Part shown: one piece after another, positions 22,201 through 34,200 of the stretch | Numbering within the stretch: the first letter of the stretch is position 1 | Layout of the letters: every line of letters begins with the position of its first letter | Source: Lottia gigantea | Lineage: Eukaryota; Mollusca; Gastropoda; Lottiidae | Direction of reading: 5' to 3' | Assembly (NCBI RefSeq): GCF_000327385.1 | Contig: NW_008710807.1 | Coordinates: 719,184 to 783,183, forward strand | DNA length: 64,000 nucleotides | The notes under the pieces: model-generated | The model's input: the letters and a program-made list of their open reading frames with translations, nothing else | Databases searched by the model: none | What the model was told of the DNA's origin: nothing | Position numbers and translations under genes: made by a program

Positions 22201-25200
22201 ACGTCTGCCCACAGTGGTGATGGCATGGGAAATCTAATAGCACTGATATCAGAATTGTCGCAGACTCTACTGGCTAAACGTGTTTCCTACAGTGAAGAGC
22301 TGAATGCCACTGTCATGGAGGTAAGGACCTTACATATCTCAGTCCAAACTTTTCGACAGCCCTCTTGAACTCGATGATGTCTGCTTTAACCAATAAAATT
22401 TCTAGCCTCTAGAAAAATAGCTATGAACCATGTTCGTGTGTGTTATATATTCATGTAAGAACCATACGTATGCTATACTTGATGTCCCACAGTGAGAATT
22501 TATAATTGGGCGTTTTTGGAGACAAATGGACATGACAGGCAAATCAACACAAATGAAAAATAAAAGCCAATTTTGAAATAAAAAGTAAAATTGTGAAGCT
22601 AAGATACTAAATGTAAGAGGTGGATGGTGTTTTGTCCAAGAATTAGTTCCTACTTTCATCTTATTATTATCATTATCATCTGAAATCCCCAAAAACAAAC
22701 AGAAAATATTTGAGGCAATTCGTAGAAAATAACTTTATTTTGTCTGTTGAATTAAGGTACAAATGTGAGTTCTTTGAAGATCTAACGTGTGATTTTTTCA
22801 TAATTTTTGCCTTTGATGAATATAAATTTGAAAATGTGTCTGGTTTTTGTTTCTTTCTCTGGAAGCTACATACTGCTTAGGAAAATATATTTCCATTGCT
22901 AAATTTGAATGCAAAATTTTTTTGAGTTTTCGAGAAAATGAAATATTTACATCGTTGCTTACAAACATGAAATTAAGAATAGGGACACAGACTGAAAATA
23001 GGTCAGTTGTCTGAAGATCAAATAGCGTAAAACTCTGAGTAATAACATGTTTTTATCAGTTCTGTTTTATATTCTTTATCGCTAATTAAAATCTAACTTA
23101 ATAAATTACTTAGAACCATTATGTGCGTAATTTTTCAATGATAATACTCTTGTCTTTATTAAGTAATGATACACAAGTAACTAAATGTCCCTCAATGAAA
23201 TCTGAATTGACAATGTTAAAACAGGGTTTAATTGTACCTTTAATAACAAAACTACAAGTAGATAGAAAGGTAAATAGAGGGTTTCCTGTTATAATCTGTC
23301 AGTTGATATCTTCAAGTATCTTTGTAACATCCTTGTTTAATACTTCAATAACAATACCTGGCCTATTGTTATAGCTAGTTTTATCAGTATCGAGGTCTGT
23401 ACACCACTTAATACTGACCCTTTAAGATAATCAGGGCCTGTCCTGAGGGTGAGGGTGGTGAGGTTGGGTAGTGGGTAGTGTCTCTTCAAGGAACCTTTTA
23501 TACAGTTATAGCATTCTGAAATGAACGGCAAACACATGGCAGATTTTGATATATTATATAGTAAAAGAAAATTTTCGGCCTACAAAAAATATCATACTGA
23601 GCCTTAAAGAAATCATTTCTATTTCTAGGTAAAGGCTATCCATGAATTAGGAACCACTATAGATGTTATATTAGTCAATGTTATGTATTTGATTATGTTC
23701 TAGGTAAAGGCTATCCATGGTCTAGGAACCACTATGGATGTTATATTAGTCAATGTTATGTATTTGATTATGTTCTAGGTAAAGGCTATCCATGGTCTAG
23801 GAACCACTATAGATGTTATATTAGTCAATGTTATGTATTTGATTATGTTCTAGGTAAAGGCTATCCATGGTCTAGGAACCACTATAGATGTTATATTAGT
23901 CAATGTTATGTATTTGATTATGTTCTAGGTAAAGGCTATCCATGGTCTAGGAACCACTATAGATGTTATATTAGTCAATGTTATGTATTTTATTATGTTC
24001 TAGGTAAAGGCTATCCATGGTCTAGGAACCACTATAGATGTTATATTAGTCAATGTTATGTATTTTATTATGTTCTAGGTAAAGGCTATCCATGGTCTAG
24101 GAACCACTATAGATGTTATATTAGTCAATGTTATGTATTTTATTATGTTCTAGGTAAAGGCTATCCATGGTCTAGGAACCACTATAGATGTTATATTAGT
24201 CAATGTTATGTATTTGATTATGTTCTAGGTAAAGGCTATCCATGGTCTAGGAACCACTATTGATGTTATATTAGTCAATGTTATGTATTTGATTATGTTC
24301 TAGGTAAAGGCTATCCATGGTCTAGGAACCACTATAGATGTTATATTAGTCAATGTTATGTATTTTATTATGTTCTAGGTAAAGGCTATCCATGGTCTAG
24401 GAACCACTATAGATGTTATATTAGTCAATGTTATGTATTTTATTATGTTCTAGGTAAAGGCTATCCATGGTCTAGGAACCACTATAGATGTTATATTAGT
24501 CAATGGAAGTATTAAGGAAGGAGAAGCTATAGTAATAGCTGGTACAGAGGGTCCTATTGTCACCTCTATCAGAGGTTTACTCATGCCTCAACCCATGAAA
24601 GAACTTCGAGTCAAGGTAAGTTTCTTTTATATTTCTCAGACAATTTATTAGACTGTAGAGGTGTGTATTTGATTGACGGTCTGTGACATTGTGGTCTGTA
24701 GTATAAATGATTATTGGCCTGTAGAGGTGTGTATTTGATTGACGGTCTGTGACATTGTGGTCTGTAGTATAAATGATTATTAGACTGTAGAGGTGTGTAT
24801 TTGATTGACGGTCTGTGACATTGTGGTCTGTAGTATAAATGATTATTAGACTGTAGAGGTGTGTATTTGACTGACAGCCTGTGTTACATTGTGGTCTGTA
24901 GTATAAATGATTATTGGCCTGTAGAGGTGTGTATTTGATTGACGGTCTGTGACATTGTGGTCTGTAGTATAAATGATTATTGGCCTGTAGAGGTGTGTAT
25001 TTGATTGACGGTCTGTGACATTGTGGTCTGTAGTATAAATGATTATTAGACTGTAGAGGTGTGTATTTGATTGGCGGTCTGTGACATTGTGGTCTGTAGT
25101 ATAAATGATTATTGGGCTGTAGAGGTGTGTATTTGACTGACAGCCTGTGACATTGTGGACTGGAGTTTATACAAATAGACCCAGTGTCAGTCTGTTGACT

Positions 25201-28200
25201 TGTTACACACAATCTTATTATCATTTCTTCACTCTCTAGCTCTCGACTTGACCACTGTAATACATTGAGTATGATCGTTAAATTGTGTCCCTGATACATT
25301 TAGAAAAAAATATCAAAACAGAACCTAAAGCATGTTGTTACTCAGAGTTTCTTGCCATGCAATCTTCAGACAACTGACCTATTTCAGACTGATATAGTCT
25401 CTTTTCAGTTCCTTTAAGACAATAGTATTTTCAGACTTATTTTCAGATAGAAAACGTATCCCAAAATGTATGTCTCCATGGATATACTTTTGGAATTCAC
25501 CAAATTTGGTGCACAGAATCAGTCAATTTGAGAAGAAAATAAACCACAAATACATTCACAATGTCAAGGGAATTCAGTGCCCCTAGAATATTTGTATTGA
25601 AAACTATTTGACTTGTCTATTTCAGAATCAGTATGAACACCATAAAGAAGTGAAGGCGGCCCAAGGTGTGAAGATTATTGCTAAAGATATGGAGAAAGCT
25701 ATGGCAGGGTTACCGTTATATGTTGCTCACACCCCAGATGAGGTGGATTATTATGTGGTTAGTAGCTCAGTTTTATCTCTAGTGTGTCTGAGTTTGCTTT
25801 TACTCTGATAATCTCCTTTTTGGTTAATTTGGTCTATTAAGGGTTTCTGAGTCGGTCATGACATGTAGCCTTTGATCCTATGATATTTTTGTCACTTAAT
25901 TCTGATGATCTCCCTTAGTTAGTACTCATTTTAACTATCAAAGGGTGTTGGAGTCAGGTATGACTTGTAGCCTTTGATCTAATACAAATCATGGAACAAC
26001 GAAACCACAAGAGGCAGTCATAATCTCTACTTTCGGTTTCGCAATCCAACAATCTGATCTATTGTGTTATCAAGAAAAGGGTTCTACATGACATGGTTTG
26101 ATTGGTTAAGATAATGTCATTAGAACACAACTGTGGTAGATAACTTGTTAGATTACAATGGAGAAGAAAAATATCTGGAAAAAAAAAAAACAAAAAAGGA
26201 AATTGTCTAATTTATATAAGATTTTTTTTGGCCTTGCTTAGTCACAAAGCTGCAAAATTAACCATCAGGATTCTTATGATTAAGAATTGGTTTATGATCA
26301 AAGAAAAGCCCTTTAAGGTGTCCTTAACCTGCTGGGTTGTCATGGTAAAATGCCTAGGTAGAATAGTTAACAATAGCCCCTTTGCTCTCATTTTGCTCTT
26401 TGATATTGTTCATTAAAATAGAAATAAAAAAAATGTGTAAGCCTACTTGTTAGAGTTTGAATTATGCAAATTGACTGTTATTTTGGTATCTTGTTGACCT
26501 TGAGATACGAATAAATTAAATAAATTATAACATTGAGGTAATATATGACAGGAAGTGATGTCATTGTAAATTTACTCCGGAAACATTAATCATTCTTACC
26601 TGAATTCTAAACAAACAAATCAAGGTGTTTTTTTTTAGTATGTGTCCTCTGTATTTTTTTTTTGTCCAATTTGATTTATAATTTTGATATCACAGTAATT
26701 TAACTCATGATGAAAAAGAAAAATACAAGAGATTATCTTCATGTTATTAACGAGGAAACATTTAGCAACTATGGGTATTTCCGTAAAGCAGAATCTACCT
26801 GAATTACAAAATGGAACAAATGATTGTCTCTTCTGAGAGAGAGGGCTCTTTACATTGACATTTTATCACTTGTTTGTCAAAAGATTGTAACATAGCAACA
26901 TGAATATAGTCCATAATAGACAGGTCTCAACACCTGGAGATCGTAAAAAAAATCAGGTTAAAGCACTACGTAAATTTCCCTCATTGCACACTGCTTGTGA
27001 TTAGACCAATCATTTCGTTTTATTTAAATCTGTTTTGTATATATATATATATATTTTCAGAAAGAAATTTCTTCAGCATTGGAAGATGTTTTGTCATCTA
27101 TAAAGATATCTGATAAAGGTGTTTTTGTTCAAGCCTCCACCCTCGGGTCTTTAGAAGCCTTGTTAGAATTCTTACGTACTTCCAAAATTCCAGTAAGTAT
27201 GTTTACTATTTCTTCAACACCGTTAGCTACCTCAGTCAACAAGCAGCTTTCTAGTGACCTTCTTATATGTCACCTTTCTTCATTAGTCAAAATAACTCCA
27301 AATGATCTTAATGTTCCAGTCCATTGATTGGTCAATCACTAAAACTGATTTTAAATTTCGTTTTAATATCCAATCAGATTACTGTTTTCTGAACTTTAAT
27401 AAGTTTTGTTAATCAGGCCCCATCTGTATATGGCTACAGATAATTTGAAGGGAGTTGGCCAAAGCCTATTTGGTAAACAGGATCAACAGGAAATGTTTTT
27501 AATTATATGTGTGATAGGGTTTGTGAAACGACATCAGGCCCACTATCAGAAAGACAGACCATGGCATCATAATTCTTCTTACCTTGAGTGGGATTCAAAC
27601 CCAAGGCACATAATCACCCAGCAGACGCCAATCCAACTCACTTCTGTCTGAGTTTGAATGTTGCTTGCTCTGGATGAGCTTCAATAACTCCTTTTCAGAC
27701 AAGCTTATCGTTAGCAGCCATTTTTACCTGAAATCTGACACATCTGGCTGAATGAAATTAACATCCCTTGTGTAAAAGGTTCATAGTTTTGCACCGAGCC
27801 ACCTGATGTATATTGTTGATAGTAATTTGATTTCTGTGTAGTTTTTTATCGTGCTGTATTTACAATGGTCTCTCTGTTTTGTCGATTTACTACCAAGGTT
27901 TGAAATCTGATTATTTTGTGTTGTACTGAGCTACCCCCAGACATCAAAGAGGAATCATTATTACAGTGATATGGAATCTAATGATGTAAAAATATAAGAA
28001 TATGGCTAATTTTTTCCTCGCAGCATGATTCATCTTAAAGTCTGCACCAAGCCTTACTTTGTACTTTTGAAAGATGTTTTTTTTTCGTCTTGTTTGGTGC
28101 AGACTCGTGTAGAAATTAGATCTGTGAAGCCTAGTGCACACTGACCAAACACTGACGGAGCGTCTCAGGTTGTTTTGATGGCTTCCACCCGTGTTGACTT

Positions 28201-31200
28201 TTGATCGAGACTTGGGCATTTAAGGTCATCTCCTGAAGAGCAACCAGAGATACTCCCTGATCTCTGCCACACCAGACTTAGATTGTGTCATTTCCTAACT
28301 TTCAAGGTAGATTCAACCAATGCATTTTGGAAGCATGACATCAATTGAACATCAAGAACATCTTAGCCTTATGTTCTAAACAGGAAATGGAATGGGGGAA
28401 GATTTGAAAGCGTCTTGTTTATTGCACCAATAAATCTGAACTCTGAAAATATCATCTGAAACATCAAGGAACTCAAAGATCTAGACTATTCTAGACTATC
28501 TTTCTGATTTTCAATTACTAGAAATTCTGTTATAATGTGATAAGCCCTTTTAAAATAATTTTTTATGTACCAAAAACACGTACGTGTGAAAATATGATGA
28601 GATAGATTGTAGATTGGACTTATCACCATCTTTATTTGATAGTTAGTGTTTAAAACGTGTAAAATGAAATATAAACACCTAATAATAAAATAAAAAATAA
28701 AAGGCATGTTCTTGTGTGGTCGAGATTTTCACACTTCTAATTGTTGTGACATTCGATACCTAGCGTAAAATTTTTTACCTCATTTTTTTTTTTTATCACA
28801 AAGTGAAATCCGCCTTTTTTTCTTTCTTAACTCTTAAGAGCACTGTGAACTGCATGTTGTCTTAAGTTTGGTTTCCTCTGAAAAAAAAAATGGCACTGAA
28901 AAGAGAGTTCAGAGGTCGTATTCTCCAAATACTTTAAAAATCCAGATTTGAAGAAATACACTAGTCTGATTGGATACTAAAACTAAATTTAAAATTGATT
29001 TTAGTGATTGACAAATGAGATGAATGGAACACTAAAATCATCTTAAGTTAAGTTTTCAAGAATAAGGTCCCCCTGGTGACATTGACAATAAGAAAAAGGA
29101 AAATGTCATGTATACATATAAATTTTAAATATACATTCTATATTTCAGTATGCTGGTATCAATATTGGACCGGTCCATAAAAAAGATGTGATGAAAACTT
29201 CGGCCATGTTGGAACACGACGGACAGTAAGTAGAATGTTTTATTTTTATACGGTTTGAAACAATGGAAAGCATCGAGGCAAGAAAATATATTTGTGCCGA
29301 GACAGCATTAGAGATTGAAAGCCGACACTGGACTGAATGTTGAATGCACTGGCAGTGGCTTCAGAATCTTTTTCCTCAAGGATTCAAACCCAAGGCACCT
29401 AATTGCTAATTGTCAGCTTGACATGACTGAGGAAGTATTCATAACAATTTAAATTGACATATAGATATATAAGATAACAAAAGATATAAGATATATTGAT
29501 AACAAAAGATATAAGATATATTGATAACAAAAGAAGTAAATATCAGGTATATATTGATAACAATACAAATTGACAATAACAAAAGATACAATTAATATAA
29601 ATACATTGAACAAATTTCATATGGGATGGCACAACACAAATTCATATTAACAACAAATAAATACAGGGAAAATAAATTACTTAATTTTTTGATATAAATT
29701 TCATCTGGGATAGCATCTTTAAGTTAAACTAATGGAGGATGAATTATTGAGAGTAAAACTTGAATGGAAGTTAGTTGAACGAAGTAATTTAATATACAAA
29801 GTCGGTAAAAGTGTGTGGGTTGGAATATTTACATAATTTGACCCAGGTGTATATTGGCCTACCTATCACCCCTACAGGCTTATCTATAATAGACTAGTCT
29901 AGGTTATTATTGCCGACTTTATGAATGAGAAAAAGAAATCCACCATAAAACATGTGACATTTCAAATTCTGGCTTTTTCTCCGCTGTTTTTTTTTTATCC
30001 AGCTGTCATAAACTGATTGTTGAGATAATATTAAAATCTTTTGTCAGCTTGAGTAAAAAATATGTAGAATTCATTCTCGCGGTGGAGGTGGAGGCATTGT
30101 GTGCTAATTTATTGTTTAAATTTTGAAAAGGGTTTTAAGTTAATTTTAATTTTCATAAAATTCGAATTGACTACTGACATGCTGTTAAAATCCTTTGTTA
30201 GCTCTCACCAAAATTCCATAGTTTTGGTCCATTGTGTAGATTTGGGAGTCTATCAACTTACTACAGTAAAACTGAGCCCTTAAAAGACTGGGCTGTCATC
30301 ATCATCATCATCAGTATCATAGTCATCATTATTTTCATTATTATCATCATCAATCATAATTATCAATTATCATTTCCATAAGAATCATCATAGTCACCAT
30401 TACCATTATCATTTTCATTGTCAATCACCTTCATAGTCATTGTCATTCATCATTATTATGATCATCATCATTTTTATTATCATCATCAATCATCTTAATA
30501 GTCATTCATCATTATTATCAACATCATAACAGTCATCATTGTCATTCATCATTATTATTATCATTGTCATCATTATAGTCATCATAATCATTGATCACCA
30601 ATCATCATCATCATCAATGTATGATGAGTGACCAGGATTTTTGTAAATCATGAAATATTTTGATTCTCTATGGACACTGTCCTAATTGTTATGTATGACT
30701 AATAACTGGAATGCTTGAACACGGTCAGTGTGTGTAATAAACTATAGAATGAGGTTATGAGCGATTTGAGTCAGAAACAGATGTTGTAATTTTATTAGTA
30801 ATGTTTCATTATTATATCATTATACTGTGTGGACTATTTACCGATAATCTATTGACTTATATACTTATTGACTTATATATACCACTAACTTATTGACTTA
30901 TAGGGTTGTTTAGTACATGTCAGAGAACATTGTTTTATATTGATATTTGAAATGGGGATGGATGCTGCAATTGATCATTGGTATATTCTGTAGTTTCATA
31001 CTGGGTATTTTTGTGTGATAAATACAGTATATTATCAGTATTGTTTAAAATGGGTATTTTTGTGGGATGGATAATGTAATTTTCATCAGCATATTCTGTG
31101 GTTCCATAAAGGGTATTCTTGTGGGATAAATACAGTATATTTTATTTATCTATTCTAATTTTTTTTGGGGGGGTGGGGGGGGGGGGGGGTTGGATGCTTT

Positions 31201-34200
31201 AATTGGATAGTATGGAACACCTGATGCCAGACTTCCTGCATCTTTTTTGTCAACTCTGAATTACTCATAGAGTTCACAAAAGTTAATAAAGAAATAGCTA
31301 TTTTGATGACTAATCCAGTGATCAAGGTTACAAATTTAAAATAATATCTACAATATATTTGATCTGACAAACTCAGTGATTCTGAGATCATGGAAAATTT
31401 GAGACTAAGTTATATTATATGAAAGTAATATTTTATGTGGTTTTAATTGGGTAGTAAAATAAGTAATTCAGTGACCATTTGAGTACAAGAAAGGCGTTAG
31501 TAATATTCAATTCAATATTTTTATGGTCTTTTAATTGGCTACTAAATTCCGTTGAAGGTTTCCTATTCAACGTCCTATCCTTTCTGTATTGATTTTGAAT
31601 TTATTAACCTATATTCACGCCATGTAAACAGTATTCAATATTGAGTTGATAAATACTGTGAAAACTTCTGCTGAATATAAAAAAACTTAATGTAACACTA
31701 TACAGATATTGTTAAAAACACTTGTATTTCCTTTACACTAGTTAAATGGAGGTGGTGGATTTTTACAAATTTTTAATGCACATCTGTTACATTTGAAATA
31801 TTACACACACTTACTGCTGAGTTACATAGGGGCATTTCTAGAGGGGAGGGGGCATATCCAGCATTGAGGATGAACTAGCTTTGGTTCCATCCCCTCGCCC
31901 CCCACCCCCCATCCCACATCTCAGATATATTGTCCACTATACAAATATCATACATCAACCGAAAGTCATGAATAATTCTCACTGAAACAGAAAGTGAAGG
32001 ATACAAAAAATAGTTGAATAATAACTCAATATGGTCCTTGGTTTATTATAAATTTATTATAGACAGGCCAAAAGTCTTAAATAATTCTCATTGAAACCAA
32101 AAGTGACAGATAGGAAAAAATAATATGGTCCTTGGTTTATTAGATTTATTATAGATAGGCCAAAAGTTATAAATAATTCTCACTGAAACCAAAAGTGACA
32201 GATAGGAATAATAACATGGTACTTGGTCCACTATCAGTATAAATATTGATAATAAAGATGTCTTAGTGAAACTGAAAGTTGCAAAAAAATAACTGAATAT
32301 GGTCCTATTATAGAGAGGCCAAAAGTCAAAAATAATTCTTAATAAATCCGAAAAAGAAAGATAGTGGTCCACTATCAATACAAGATAAAAGATCATAAAT
32401 ATTTTTAAGTGTAACTGAAAGTTAGATATAATTATTTGAATAATAACTGAATATTTCTAAGGGAAACTGAAAGTTATGAATATGGCGTATAGTCCACTAT
32501 CAATACAATACAATATAAAAGATCATTAATATTTCTAAGAGAAACTGAAAGTAAGGAAAGTATCTGAAGTGGTTATTGAATATGATAATATCTCAGATTA
32601 ATAGTAACGTATCAAAGCAAATGTCCTCGTTAAAGGAATGAACTGGTTTGATCATAATTTAATTGACTGGAAATTATGGCCATTTTCTGACCAATTCATT
32701 CAACCCAGCTTTTGAATTCAGATGAACTCATTACTTTTGATCCCTTGTTGTTTCCTGTGTTGGGTCAGGGTCAAGGCTGAAGAGGGGTGCAATTAACCTA
32801 AATAAAATTACATCTAATTAAATTACAAATTCATTTCTTTTTCTGATATTTTTCTTCTCAATTGCAATCTAACAATTTTTTTACAGCCTAATGACAATAT
32901 TTTTAACTAATCAAAGCGTAACAGAAGGATCGTATTCTTGATATTAATAAAGAATCGTGGGACAGAAAAAACCAAAAAAAAAGACTCTACTTTGAGTTTT
33001 GCTGCAGTTTACAATATTTTAATGATCCTTTGAAATTTCAATATTTTATAGAAATTCTTAATATTAATGTGGTGTTCTTGTTTTTATAGTTTTTCTTTTT
33101 CTATTTTCAGGTATGCGTGTATTCTGGCGTTTGATGTGAAAGTTGAACGTGAGGCCCAGGACTTGGCCGATCATTACGGTGTTAAAATATTTACTGCTGA
33201 CATTATCTATCATTTATTTGATAAATTTATGGCGTATCGCGAGGAAATCAAACGTAAAAAACAGGAAGAGTTTAAACATTTAGCCGTGTTTCCATGTAAA
33301 TTACGTATCCTACCCCAGTATATATTTAATACTAGAAACCCTATAGTAGTTGGAGTAATGATTGACGCAGGATTTATAAAAGAAGGTACACCCATCTGTG
33401 TCCCCAGTAAAGAGGTAAGGAATTTTTCTACACCTATATGAAAATGGGTAATTGCAGTGATCTGATTGGATATGCTTACTAATACAGCCAATCAGAGCTC
33501 TTGCATTAAGGCTTAAACAATTAAACTGTGCTTGTAATCAATAGCTATGATTCGCTGTATTCATTAGAGTACTATCCAATCAAATCACTGCATTCACAAA
33601 CTTCTGTGATAAAAAATTCTGTTATTGCAACTATATTGCCTCTTTGTATATATTACTTGCCCTTCACAACAATCAAGTCTGGTTACAGGTCTGTGGTGAT
33701 TATGCAATATTTTAAGTTTTAACGTATGATATCAGTAGATTGTGTTACCTGTGACAGTATAAAAGAAAAGACTTGAGTTTCATATTTAGCGCGACTCCAC
33801 CCTTCTTTTTTTCTTTTGGGGGATTATCTCAGACAGATTATCCTTAGAAATAATCCTCTCAAAAGGTATTAGTCGTGACCTTTTCTCTCGGTTCTGTAGA
33901 ACACAACTGGGCCATATGATACTTTAGAAAAAGGATATGTATTTGTAATGTAAAGCCTTATTTTGTAAGTGGATATTTTTGAAAAAAACCAAAACAGAAA
34001 AATACTACCAACATTTAGCTTGATTTGGTTAAATACTATACTTATAACAGAGGTATAATAGTCCTGCCAGATAAACATAAAGCCATATAGTGAATATTTT
34101 CAACAAAAAAAACTGGAACTAAACCTAAAAGAAACTTTGTTGAACAGAGCATTTGGTAAGTTGAATATGAAATGACTTAGAGCATGAGAGGCATAGATAT

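Larger units (their letters stand above)
29226..33110 (+). other. eIF5B intron 22 (3.9 kb)
   Basis: No exon supported. It contains a SINE-head fragment (about 29375-29425, reverse), AT-rich ATAAGATATATTGATAACA repeats near 29465-29560, an ATC/ATT simple repeat, a G-run and a degenerate 100-bp tandem repeat. Confidence 0.6.

Noticed and set aside
24577-25299. 240-codon open frame on the minus strand with repeated Tyr/His/Pro-rich blocks
   Set aside because: It is the translation of the 66-bp minisatellite in an eIF5B intron; 66 is divisible by three, so the frame stays open by construction.
30296-30620. CRISPR-like or regulatory array
   Set aside because: It is a degenerate ATC/ATT microsatellite without spacers of fixed length.
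32088-32396. 102-codon minus-strand frame in eIF5B intron 22
   Set aside because: Lies wholly in a degenerate tandem repeat; no homology seen.
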